Origin: M3007 sp040397785
GTDB taxonomy: Bacteria; Bacteroidota; Bacteroidia; Chitinophagales; Saprospiraceae
Direction of reading: 5' to 3'
NCBI GenBank assembly: GCA_040397785.1
Contig: JBBAVI010000012.1
Location: 21,362-85,361, forward strand
Length of the DNA: 64,000 bases
In this document: one piece after another, positions 9,191 to 16,624 of the stretch
How the letters are laid out: each line of letters begins with the position of its first letter
Numbering within the stretch: the first letter of the stretch is position 1
The notes under the pieces: generated by a model
Seen by the model: only the letters and a program-made list of their open reading frames with translations
Told to the model about the DNA's origin: nothing
Database searches by the model: none
Translations under genes and position numbers: made by a program

Positions 9191-9258
9191 AAAAAAAGGT
9201 TGAAAAGACATTTGTTGGGCCAAACATGCCAAACAAAACCTGTCAATTCAACCTTTTT
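9191..9258 (-). terminator. Long intrinsic terminator after gdhA
   Basis: The outer arms AAAAAGGTTGAA (9193-9204) and TTCAACCTTTTT (9247-9258) are perfectly complementary. Inner stems GACA/TGTC and TTTGTT..GG/CCAACAAA extend the hairpin over almost all of its 68 bases. On the minus strand the 3' arm runs straight into TTTTTTTATTTT, as in a Rho-independent terminator. It lies about 40 bases after the gdhA stop. Confidence 0.75.
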
Positions 9259-9299
9259 GAAAATTAATTTTTTGTTAAGCCTGCTTTCAGGCCTTGCTA

Positions 9300-10715
9300 C
9301 TATGGGAAAATGCCCATCGACACATAGTCGGAAGCAATTTTTTTCAAAGAGCACACAAACGCGGCAGTCCGTACATCCTGTATGTCGGAATGTTGCAACA
9401 GGGTTTCGCGAATCTGTTGGTAAGCCACCACCATGGTGTCTTGCAAGCCGGAATTTACCAATTCAACTTCGGTACCACCGCGTGTGAGGAAATCCTTTTC
9501 ACGCGCATTGATGGTTTTTCCGGTCATTTCTTCCACTTTATTGAGGATGCCTGTAAACGCTTCGTTTTGGAAGCGATTTTCTAAGCGACCAAAACGGTGG
9601 TGTGACAAGTTTTTCAACCACTCGAAGTAGGATACTGTTACCCCGCCTGCGTTGATGTAAAAGTCGGGCAGAATCAAAATGCCTTTTTTCAATAAAATTG
9701 GATCCGCATCGGCAGTAATTGGACCGTTGGCGGCCTCCGCAATGATTTTTGCTTTGATGCGGTCGGCATTCGCCAAGGTAATCTGGTTCTCCAAGGCTGC
9801 TGGAACAAGAATATCGCATTCCAACTCCAGGGCTGCAGAAGCATCTCCAATGTGTTCAGTGCCTGGGAAGCCAATAATGGAGCCCGTTTCTTTGCGGAAT
9901 GCCATCAGCTTTTCAACATCGATGCCATTTGCGCTGTAAATGGAGCCTTCACGTTCAGCAATACCGATAATTTTGGCATCGCCTTCCTGTTGGCTGATCA
10001 AGGCGGTATTGCTACCCACATTACCAAGGCCCTGTACGACCATCGTTTTACCTGCCATGCCTTTGGTCAGACCAATTTTGGCCATGTCTTCGCCGTGTGA
10101 CAAGCATTCGCGCAGGCCATAAAATACCCCGCGACCGGTTGCTTCTGCGCGACCGCGAATACCATTTTGTGTAACAGGTTTGCCCGTAACGCAACCGATG
10201 GAGTCAATTTCACCATGGCGGAACGCCTGATAAGTATCGAGGATCCAGGCCATTTCACGCGGACCGGTACCATAATCGGGTGCTGGCACGTCGATACCAG
10301 GTCCGATAAAGTTCTTTTTGATCAATTCCGTGGTGTAGCGGCGGGTAATATTTTGCAGCTGCTCCACGGTGTATTTGGCAGGATTGATTTTGATGCCGCC
10401 TTTTGCACCGCCGAATGGAACGTCCACCAGCGCGCATTTGTAGGTCATCAAGGCCGCGAGGGCCATTACTTCGTCTTGGTCAACGCTTTCAGCATAACGA
10501 ATCCCGCCTTTTGTTGGGAGTCGGTGGTGACTATGCTGTACGCGGTAGGCTTCAATTACCTCGTAATCGTTGCCTACACGCACTGGAAAACGAATTTGCA
10601 ATACGAGATTGCAGGCCTTAATTTGCTCGACCAATCCACGCGGGATGTCGGTAAAGGAGGCGGCTTTATCCACGTAGTTTTCTACGCTTTTAAAAAAACT
10701 GATGTGTCCACTCAT
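9300..10715 (-). CDS. gdhA: Glutamate dehydrogenase (Glu/Leu/Phe/Val dehydrogenase family)
   Basis: 471 residues interconverting glutamate and 2-oxoglutarate plus ammonia. The dimerisation/substrate domain has LPTKGGIRYA and VPFGGAKGGI (substrate-binding and catalytic lysines) and PAPDYGTGPREMAW with the catalytic Asp. The Rossmann domain has VQGLGNVGSN for the dinucleotide. Coenzyme choice (NAD or NADP) was not decided. Its ATG overlaps the ccmD stop codon (ATGA at 10712-10715), so translation is coupled to the heme-export genes upstream. It is the last gene of that operon and is followed by a strong terminator. A long plus-strand ORF opposite its 5' end is a shadow. Confidence 0.93.
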   Translation of the reverse strand: MSGHISFFKSVENYVDKAASFTDIPRGLVEQIKACNLVLQIRFPVRVGNDYEVIEAYRVQHSHHRLPTKGGIRYAESVDQDEVMALAALMTYKCALVDVPFGGAKGGIKINPAKYTVEQLQNITRRYTTELIKKNFIGPGIDVPAPDYGTGPREMAWILDTYQAFRHGEIDSIGCVTGKPVTQNGIRGRAEATGRGVFYGLRECLSHGEDMAKIGLTKGMAGKTMVVQGLGNVGSNTALISQQEGDAKIIGIAEREGSIYSANGIDVEKLMAFRKETGSIIGFPGTEHIGDASAALELECDILVPAALENQITLANADRIKAKIIAEAANGPITADADPILLKKGILILPDFYINAGGVTVSYFEWLKNLSHHRFGRLENRFQNEAFTGILNKVEEMTGKTINAREKDFLTRGGTEVELVNSGLQDTMVVAYQQIRETLLQHSDIQDVRTAAFVCSLKKIASDYVSMGIFP

Positions 10716-10939
10716 TGTTGTTCTTCCTTGAGTTGGTGCTCTAATTTGGTTAGTTTACGTTCAATACGCACCAGAAACCACACAATTCCGACGAAAATCA
10801 GCAAAATAACGCCTACTACAACGTTTATTTTTCCAGTCTCCCGCATAAAATCGCGATTTCCCTGCGCCCAAACGCCCGGCAAATATATTGCCATAAACAA
10901 AATAATTGTTAAAAAACGGTGCATTTTAAAAAATTTCAT
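10712..10939 (-). CDS. ccmD: CcmD-like small membrane protein of cytochrome c maturation
   Basis: 75 residues: a signal-like N-terminus (about 6-25, ending VWAQ), then FMRETGKINVVVGVILLIFVG with one membrane helix (about 38-58), then a charged helix RIERKLTKLEHQLKEEQQ. This matches the short CcmD-type proteins that follow ccmC in Bacteroidota and help release heme-loaded CcmE in the known system. The stop overlaps the gdhA start by 4 bases. A 25-bp inverted repeat separates it from ccmC. Small size makes the family call depend partly on context. An alternative start at Met6 (10924) is possible. Confidence 0.75.
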   Translation of the reverse strand: MKFFKMHRFLTIILFMAIYLPGVWAQGNRDFMRETGKINVVVGVILLIFVGIVWFLVRIERKLTKLEHQLKEEQQ

Positions 10940-10969
10940 GTTCCAAAATGGGAGTTTACCTATGAAAAG

Positions 10970-11102
10970 TAATGATGAATGATGAATGATGAATTTGGTG
11001 TTTCAAGTTTATATTCCTTGAAATAAATCATTTTGTTTTGAGGATTGTCAATTAATATAATGTGTCACCTTGCGCATATTCATCATTCATCATTCATCAT
11101 TA
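10970..11102. repeat. Inverted repeat built from heptamer AATGATG units
   Basis: Two perfectly complementary 25-bp arms (10970-10994 and 11078-11102) are each made of three AATGATG copies plus a partial one; 83 bp separate them. The outer base triplet of the right arm is the ccmC stop codon itself. The element fills most of the ccmC-ccmD gap. It looks like a miniature inverted-repeat element or a mutable hairpin. No gene fits inside. Confidence 0.8.
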
Positions 11103-12152
11103 TTCCAAGTCCATCACCCGGTCCTCCAGCCGCTGATACCGGATCCGCAATTGCGCCATCCAGAAACCCAGTAAGGTCCAGCCGATAATTGCGGGGTAGA
11201 AAACCAGGCGCATCGTGTTATCTAAATCCTGACTGCCAAATGCCGGATTGCCTGTAGCTCCCGGATGCAGGCTCGCAAACATGCGCGGGACGATGTACAG
11301 CAATGGAATCAGGGATGCAAACGCAAAAATATTGTACACTGCTGCCAGGCGCGCGCCTTTTTCAGGCTCATCGAATGAACGGCGCAGGATAAAATACGCA
11401 AAATAGATCAACAAAGCCACTGCCGTCATCAACTGCTTGATGTCATTGCTCCACGCACGTCCCCAGGCGTAATGCGCCCATAACATGCCCGTTACGAGGC
11501 CCATTAAACCAAAAAACAGGCCAGTTTCAGCATAAGCCGATGCGCGTCGATCATTCTCGAGGGTCGGGTTGCGCAAATACTTGGCACTGGAGATGACAGA
11601 TGCTAAAAAAAGGAACATCAAAGCGAACCACATCGGCACATGGTAATAGGTGTTCCGGATGCTTTCGTAGATGACGTTGCGATATGGGAAGGTAAAATCT
11701 TTGATTACATGCAAATCGCCTACCGGATCACGGTTCCATGCACCAGGGCCTGCAGCAGCTGCGGTATCGGTGTTTTTTACCAATTCAAAAGCGCCTGGCA
11801 ACAAGGAAACGCCGTCTTTAGGGTGATCCAAGATCGCATTAAGTAAAACTGATGTGCTAGCATTGGGCAAATCTGGCGGAAATAAAAAACTTGCTTCGAG
11901 GCTGGTGTCACTCAAAACCTTAATGTCCTGACCTGCCAGCGCATGCAAGGAATCGTATTCGAGCCACAACCGAAGTTCGTTGGCTGCGCTGCGCGTGTAA
12001 AAACTATTGTAGCCAAAAACTTGTACTTTTATTAGTTCACCCGATTTGGCGGTTTCGGGAAGCGTGCGCGTGATGCCTGGCTTCAAAGGCGCCAGCATGC
12101 CAGCAAGCAGGGCGTAAATGACTAAAACTACAGAAAGTGCTTTCCACCACAT
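11100..12152 (-). CDS. ccmC: Cytochrome c maturation protein CcmC with extra N-terminal domain
   Basis: 350 residues of the CcmC/CcsA heme-handling family, attaching heme to CcmE on the periplasmic side. The core (about 165-345) has a His at 171 (HVPMW), the WGxxWxxD remnant of the tryptophan-rich loop (W230, W234, D237) and His296 (LHPG), consistent with the two axial heme ligands and the WWD loop. An unusual N-terminal part has one membrane helix (5-22) and then about 140 extracytoplasmic residues (23-160) before the core; enteric CcmC lacks this. The ATG lies 22 bp after the ccmB stop, and ccmD and gdhA follow. Confidence 0.88.
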   Translation of the reverse strand: MWWKALSVVLVIYALLAGMLAPLKPGITRTLPETAKSGELIKVQVFGYNSFYTRSAANELRLWLEYDSLHALAGQDIKVLSDTSLEASFLFPPDLPNASTSVLLNAILDHPKDGVSLLPGAFELVKNTDTAAAAGPGAWNRDPVGDLHVIKDFTFPYRNVIYESIRNTYYHVPMWFALMFLFLASVISSAKYLRNPTLENDRRASAYAETGLFFGLMGLVTGMLWAHYAWGRAWSNDIKQLMTAVALLIYFAYFILRRSFDEPEKGARLAAVYNIFAFASLIPLLYIVPRMFASLHPGATGNPAFGSQDLDNTMRLVFYPAIIGWTLLGFWMAQLRIRYQRLEDRVMDLE

Positions 12153-12174
12153 GGTTTTGTAATTTTGATTTTTA

Positions 12175-12831
12175 TCAATCTTTCCAGATATATGGAAACA
12201 GAACGAATGTCAAGGTGATTAATATGGTGTCGATGGCCAACAGATTGACAATATCGCGTTGGTAAGAAGTATCTTGAATGAGCCTTAATGCGATGGCTGA
12301 TAACCGTACCAGCGTGAGCAATATAGGCAAAATAACCGGAAAACTCAAAATCGCCATCAAGGTAGCCGACTGATTGGCACGCGCAGCGATTGAGGAAATA
12401 AAAGTAAAGGCAATAGAAAACCCAAAACTACCCAAAAACAAAACCAAGGCAAACAAAGAAGGATCTTTCACCGGATTACCAGCCACCAAACTATAAGAAG
12501 CAAAAGCCAGTAAACTCAACACCAATAATAGTAAGGTGTTGTACAAAATCTTGGCCAAAATAAGCGATACCGGATCGGTAAGTTGATAGTAGTACAATTG
12601 TCGGGCTCCACTTTCCTGCACAAAACTTTTTACTACCGCATTAATGGAAGCAAACAACACGATGAGCCAAAATAAAATATTCCAAACCTGGGCCTGTACC
12701 TTTACGCTCGAAATATATACCACAAATACCATACTAAGCACGTATAACACGATACCACTGATGGCATAGCGTTGGCGGAACTCCAATAGGAATTCCTTGT
12801 GCAATAACAGAAGCAAACGTCTTAAATTCAT
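12175..12831 (-). CDS. ccmB: Heme exporter membrane subunit CcmB
   Basis: 218 residues, about six membrane helices, starting with RRLLLLLHKEFLLEFRQRYA, the typical CcmB beginning. FVQESGARQLYYYQL and the LAKILYNTLL segment match the cytoplasmic loop region. It is the permease of the CcmAB(C) heme-handling complex for c-type cytochrome assembly. First gene of ccmB-ccmC-ccmD-gdhA. No ccmA ATPase gene is in the window, so it must lie elsewhere or be absent. A TACCTTTG box starts 14 bases before the ATG. Confidence 0.92.
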   Translation of the reverse strand: MNLRRLLLLLHKEFLLEFRQRYAISGIVLYVLSMVFVVYISSVKVQAQVWNILFWLIVLFASINAVVKSFVQESGARQLYYYQLTDPVSLILAKILYNTLLLLVLSLLAFASYSLVAGNPVKDPSLFALVLFLGSFGFSIAFTFISSIAARANQSATLMAILSFPVILPILLTLVRLSAIALRLIQDTSYQRDIVNLLAIDTILITLTFVLFPYIWKD

Positions 12832-12844
12832 ATATATAGCGCGT

Positions 12845-12852
12845 CAAAGGTA
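12845..12852 (-). promoter_or_regulatory. Predicted -7 box for the ccm-gdhA operon
   Basis: TACCTTTG on the minus strand, ending 13 bases before the ccmB ATG, so the leader would be very short. Confidence 0.4.
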
Positions 12853-12959
12853 TGCCGGGAATTGGATGTGTACCGCGATTTTTTGCATTCATTTTGTCAA
12901 AATAATCAATCTAAAGTATTCGCCATCCTTTATCCGTTTTGCTTTGTGTTAAAAAAATC

Positions 12960-12989
12960 TTTGTACCTTCGACATGCGGGCTATCTTTG
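12960..12989 (+). promoter_or_regulatory. Predicted promoter of accD
   Basis: TTTG (12960-12963), 18 bases, then TATCTTTG (12982-12989): a full -33/-7 pair. It lies about 50 bases before the accD ATG in the divergent ccmB-accD region. Confidence 0.6.
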
Positions 12990-13039
12990 CCGCCGCAAAA
13001 TTGCTCCTTAACCACTAATAATTAATCAAACGATTCACT

Positions 13040-13909
13040 ATGAGTTGGTTTAAACGATTAAAAGAAGGCATTTCTACCGCTACCAAGGCAAAAAAAGATG
13101 TGCCGGAAGGTGTTTGGTTTCAATGCAAGCGCTGCAAAGAAACAAGTACTACCCGCGAATTGCGCGACAATTATTACAAATGTCCTAAATGTGATTACCA
13201 TACCGCCATTGGCTCAGTGGAATATTTTGACATCATTTTCGATGATCAGGAGTATGTCACCCTGCACGATGATATGATTTCGGTCGATTTTTTGAAATTC
13301 ACCGATTTAAAACCGTACGACAAACGTTTAGAGGAGTCTATTAAAAAAACAGGCTTGCGCGATGCCATGCGCATCGGCGCAGGATCGGTTCGCAGTCATC
13401 GCTTGGTGGTTGCTGCCATGGATTTCAAATTTATTGGCGGTTCGATGGGCTCCGTGGTTGGTGAAAAAATCTCTTTGGCCATCGATTATGCCCTGGAACA
13501 CAAGGCGGGTTTGATGATCATCTCCAAATCAGGCGGTGCCCGTATGATGGAAAGCGCGTTTTCATTGATGCAAATGGCCAAAACCAGCGCAAAATTGACG
13601 TTGATGGCAAAAGCAGGTTTGCCTTATTTTTCTTTGATGACCGATCCAACGACCGGGGGTGTAACGGCATCCTTTGCCATGTTGGGCGATATCAATATTG
13701 CCGAACCCGATGCGTTGATTGGCTTCGCAGGTCCGCGCGTCATTCGGGAGACCATCAAGCGCGATCTTCCAGAGGGCTTCCAAACTTCAGACTATTTGAT
13801 GGAAAATGGTTTCCTCGATTTAATCGTAAATCGGAAGGACTTACGCGAGACATTGGGCGATTTATTGGCGTTTTTTGATAAAACACACCATGTAGAAGAG
13901 GCTGCGTAA
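13040..13909 (+). CDS. accD: Acetyl-CoA carboxylase carboxyltransferase beta subunit
   Basis: 289 residues; carries the carboxyl group from biotin carboxyl carrier protein to acetyl-CoA to make malonyl-CoA, the first step of fatty-acid synthesis, with AccA as partner. The N-terminal zinc ribbon has CKRC (about 29-32) and CPKC (about 48-51). The crotonase-like core includes SGGARM and TTGGVTASFAMLGD, the acyl-CoA oxyanion region. The length is standard. A full promoter precedes it and a 15-bp inverted repeat follows 10 bases after its stop. accA is not in the window. Confidence 0.95.
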   Translation: MSWFKRLKEGISTATKAKKDVPEGVWFQCKRCKETSTTRELRDNYYKCPKCDYHTAIGSVEYFDIIFDDQEYVTLHDDMISVDFLKFTDLKPYDKRLEESIKKTGLRDAMRIGAGSVRSHRLVVAAMDFKFIGGSMGSVVGEKISLAIDYALEHKAGLMIISKSGGARMMESAFSLMQMAKTSAKLTLMAKAGLPYFSLMTDPTTGGVTASFAMLGDINIAEPDALIGFAGPRVIRETIKRDLPEGFQTSDYLMENGFLDLIVNRKDLRETLGDLLAFFDKTHHVEEAA

Positions 13910-13919
13910 GTCGATATCC

Positions 13920-13975
13920 TTTGTGCCTTTGTGTTAAATCCCCTCGGATAAGGTTTTTTGACACAAAGGCACAAA
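13920..13975. repeat. 15-bp perfect inverted repeat between convergent genes
   Basis: TTTGTGCCTTTGTGT (13920-13934) and ACACAAAGGCACAAA (13961-13975) are exact reverse complements with a 26-bp spacer. They lie between the convergent accD and HAD genes. It may act as a bidirectional transcription stop, though neither side has a clean T-run. The arm itself is two TTTGTG-type units in tandem, like a small repeat family. Confidence 0.75.
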
Positions 13976-13990
13976 CTTATTTATCATATA

Positions 13991-14605
13991 TTATTGAAAT
14001 ACCACTGAGTATGCACGCAATTTTTCCCGCAAATCATCCGCACCCTGGAAATGTACACCCTTAATACCCAAACCTTCTGCCGCTTTTACATTGTGCAGGT
14101 TATCGTCAATAAACACAGCGCGCTCAGGATCAACGGAATAACGCTCCAACAGGATTTTGTAAATATCCGCAAATGGTTTCCGGGTTTTCTCAACGCCCGA
14201 CACAACGATCCCTTCAAACCAGTGCAAAAAATCATAACGCTCCAAGGCTACCGGGAAGGTCTCATGGCTCCAATTGGTGAGCGCCAGCAAACGATGCGTG
14301 CCTTGCTCTTTTAAAGCGCGAAACAATTCAACGGTCTCCGGAATCGGACCACCCAGCATGTCTTCCCAACGGCCGTAAAAAGTACGGATTTCAGTTTCCC
14401 ATTCCGGCCATTGCGCCACCAGCAAATCGGTGCCTTGTTGTAGGGTACGATCCGCATCTTGCTCCACATTCCAGTCGGACGTACAAATATTGGCAAAGAA
14501 AAAAGCCCGGCGATCATCCTCTGGAATTACCGTGCGGAAAACGTATTCGGGGTTCCAGTCGATGAGCACGCCGCCCAAATCGAAAATAATGGTATCAAGT
14601 TGCAT
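13991..14605 (-). CDS. HAD-superfamily phosphatase (YihX-like)
   Basis: 204 residues. Motif I is FDLGGVLID (about 8-16, nucleophile Asp9), motif II LTNWSH, motif III lysine in KTRKPFADIY and motif IV FIDDNLHN. The small alpha-helical cap (about 20-85) and the DLGGV form of motif I match the YihX / glucose-1-phosphate phosphatase-like branch and related haloacid dehalogenase-like hydrolases. The substrate is unknown. It lies about 30 bp after ychF on the same strand, so cotranscription is likely. It converges on accD. Confidence 0.88.
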   Translation of the reverse strand: MQLDTIIFDLGGVLIDWNPEYVFRTVIPEDDRRAFFFANICTSDWNVEQDADRTLQQGTDLLVAQWPEWETEIRTFYGRWEDMLGGPIPETVELFRALKEQGTHRLLALTNWSHETFPVALERYDFLHWFEGIVVSGVEKTRKPFADIYKILLERYSVDPERAVFIDDNLHNVKAAEGLGIKGVHFQGADDLREKLRAYSVVFQ

Positions 14606-14637
14606 AACAGGGTGGTATTAAGTTTTAAATCAATGAC

Positions 14638-15741
14638 TTAAACATTAAAGCGGAAGTGCATAATATCACCATCGCCCACCACGTATTCTTTTCCTTCTAC
14701 CGACATTTTACCCGCCTCTTTTACTTTTGCTTCGGAACCTAATGTAATAAAATCCTGATATTTAATCACCTCTGCACGAATGAATCCTTTCTCAAAATCG
14801 GAGTGAATCACCCCGGCCGCTTCTGGGGCTTTGGCGCCATTGCGTACCGTCCAAGCGCGTACTTCTTTCACGCCGGCGGTAAAATAGGTGATCAAATTGA
14901 GCAGTTTGTAACAAGACCGAATCAAACGGTGTGCCCCTGGTTCTTCAAGGCCCATCATTTCCAAAAATTCCGCGCGTTCTTCGGGCGAATCAATGTCCGA
15001 AATTTGGGCTTCTATATTGGCGCTCAGGTAAATAACCTCTGCATTTTCAGCCGCAACAGACTGTTTGAATACCTCGGTAAAGGCGTTGCCGGTATGCATC
15101 GATCCTTCATCTACATTGCAAACATACAACACAGGTTTGGCAGTCAACAGCGACAAATCACCCATGAGGCGCAATTCATCGTCCGACATATCCGGCAGCA
15201 ATTCGCGGCAAGGTTTGCCTGTTTCGATGTGTGCTTTTACTTTTTGGAGGGTCACCAGGTCGCGTTGCTCGTCTTTATTGCCTGCTTTGGCCGCACGCGC
15301 CGACTTTTCCATTTTTTTCTCTACGGTTTCGAGGTCTTTTAAACCCAACTCGAAATCGATGATCTCTTTATCACGTACCGGATTTACAGAACCATCTACG
15401 TGTACCACATTATCGTCTTCGAAACAACGCACCACGTGTACAATCGCATCCACTTCTCGGATATTGGCCAAAAACTGGTTACCAAGCCCTTCGCCCTGGC
15501 TCGCACCTTTGATCAAACCGGCGATGTCGAGAATATCGACCGCAGTAGGTAAAATACGTTGCGGCTGAACCAGTTCGGCGAGTTTATCCAAACGAGCATC
15601 AGGCACCGTAATAACCCCCATGTTCGGGTCTTTGGTTGCGAAAGGGTAGTTGGCTGCCAGCGCTTTGCCCCGGGTAAGCGCGTTAAATGTGGTTGATTTT
15701 CCGACGTTGGGTAATCCAACAATGCCGCACTGAAGTGCCAT
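14638..15741 (-). CDS. ychF: Redox-responsive ribosome-associated ATPase YchF (OLA1 family)
   Basis: 367 residues of the Obg-related YchF family, which prefers ATP over GTP and binds ribosomes. The P-loop is GLPNVGKST (about 8-16), the switch region NYPFATKDPNMG, and the G3 motif DIAGLIKGASQGEGLGN. A helical insertion follows and a TGS domain closes the protein (EVRAWTVRNG...GDIMHFRFNV). The length is exactly typical. A TACCTTTG box lies at 15814-15821. The HAD phosphatase follows in the same direction. Confidence 0.96.
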   Translation of the reverse strand: MALQCGIVGLPNVGKSTTFNALTRGKALAANYPFATKDPNMGVITVPDARLDKLAELVQPQRILPTAVDILDIAGLIKGASQGEGLGNQFLANIREVDAIVHVVRCFEDDNVVHVDGSVNPVRDKEIIDFELGLKDLETVEKKMEKSARAAKAGNKDEQRDLVTLQKVKAHIETGKPCRELLPDMSDDELRLMGDLSLLTAKPVLYVCNVDEGSMHTGNAFTEVFKQSVAAENAEVIYLSANIEAQISDIDSPEERAEFLEMMGLEEPGAHRLIRSCYKLLNLITYFTAGVKEVRAWTVRNGAKAPEAAGVIHSDFEKGFIRAEVIKYQDFITLGSEAKVKEAGKMSVEGKEYVVGDGDIMHFRFNV

Positions 15742-15813
15742 ATATCAATTAAAATTAGGTGTGATGGTCAAAAAATGGGTACGCGTCGTAAGACTTAAGC
15801 CTCAAAACGGGCG

Positions 15814-15821
15814 CAAAGGTA
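15814..15821 (-). promoter_or_regulatory. Predicted -7 box for ychF
   Basis: TACCTTTG on the minus strand, about 73 bases before the ychF ATG. No clear -33. Confidence 0.35.
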
Positions 15822-15895
15822 GCAGGAATCCTTTAAAAGCCGAAATAGACACGAAAACTTCATGGATTCTATAAAACGTACACCTTATATTTGTG

Positions 15896-15903
15896 TGGCA
15901 TTT
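15896..15903 (+). promoter_or_regulatory. Predicted -7 box for the acpH gene group
   Basis: TATATTTG fits TAnnTTTG. The start codon at 16002 is about 98 bases downstream, leaving a longer leader than usual here. No clear -33. Confidence 0.35.
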
Positions 15904-16001
15904 TTGAAGCGGTGTTTTTGCCTGGTTTTAGATAAATTTAATGTATAAAAACCAGCCATTCAATATGTTTTACACCATCACATTTTAATCAAGCGCAACA
16001 A

Positions 16002-16589
16002 TTGAACCATTTAGCCCATTGTTTTTTGTCTTTCGGCAACGAAGATTTATTGGTAGGGAATTTTATCGGCGACTTTGTAAAAGGCAACGATTGGCAAAAT
16101 TACCCTTTGGAGGTACAGAAAGGCATATTGTTGCATCGCACAATTGATAGTTTTACGGATAATCATCCGGCTACCAATCAGAGTGTGGTGCGGGTAAGGC
16201 CTTTTGGTCGGCGATACAGCGCGCCGGTCACCGATGTGTTGTACGACTACTTATTGGCGATCCATTGGCAGCAATTTTCTGACCAGGATTTTGATGTATT
16301 TGCGCAAAAAACTTATCATTTTTTGCAAAATCGAGCCGTGGAAATGCCTTTGCCCTTGCGCGATTGGATTCCGAAAATGATGGAAGATCAGTTTTTGCAC
16401 CGGTACACGACCCAGGAAGGCATGCGCAAAGTAATGCAACGTTTTAGTCGGCGTTTGCCCGTAGAAATTGACACACAGGCGGTTTTGGATTATTTTTTTG
16501 AGCATATTACTGATTTTTCAGCCGATTTTTTGGCTTTTTTCCCGGATATGGTGGCGCAAGCAAAGGATTTCATTCAAAAGCCAAGCTGA
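16002..16589 (+). CDS. acpH: Acyl carrier protein phosphodiesterase (AcpH-like)
   Basis: 195 residues of the ACP phosphodiesterase family, which removes the 4'-phosphopantetheine arm from holo-ACP. The N-terminus NHLAHCFLSFGNEDLLVGNFIGDFVKG closely follows the family start, and HRTIDSFTDNHP holds the HD-like metal residues. The start is TTG at 16002: no ATG is available before the conserved NHLAH segment, so the non-ATG start is the best choice. The zinc-type dehydrogenase follows 35 bp later and may be cotranscribed. Confidence 0.9.
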   Translation: MNHLAHCFLSFGNEDLLVGNFIGDFVKGNDWQNYPLEVQKGILLHRTIDSFTDNHPATNQSVVRVRPFGRRYSAPVTDVLYDYLLAIHWQQFSDQDFDVFAQKTYHFLQNRAVEMPLPLRDWIPKMMEDQFLHRYTTQEGMRKVMQRFSRRLPVEIDTQAVLDYFFEHITDFSADFLAFFPDMVAQAKDFIQKPS

Positions 16590-16624
16590 ATTTTGAAACA
16601 AACACCACACAAATACACACTACT

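Larger units (their letters stand above)
8969..9299. other. 331-bp intergenic region between lrp-like gene and gdhA
   Basis: AT-rich stretch with no credible gene. It holds the lrp-side promoter (9017-9048) and the gdhA terminator hairpin (9191-9258). A short minus-strand ORF (8975-9232) has no recognisable features, overlaps both signals and is regarded as chance. Confidence 0.6.

Noticed and set aside
8975..9232. 85-residue minus-strand ORF between lrp and gdhA
   Set aside because: It overlaps a predicted promoter and a terminator hairpin, and has no domain or signal peptide.
10167..10982. 271-residue plus-strand ORF opposite gdhA and ccmD
   Set aside because: It runs antisense to two well-supported genes, has no recognisable domain, and its 3' part crosses the start of the heptamer repeat. 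A shadow frame.
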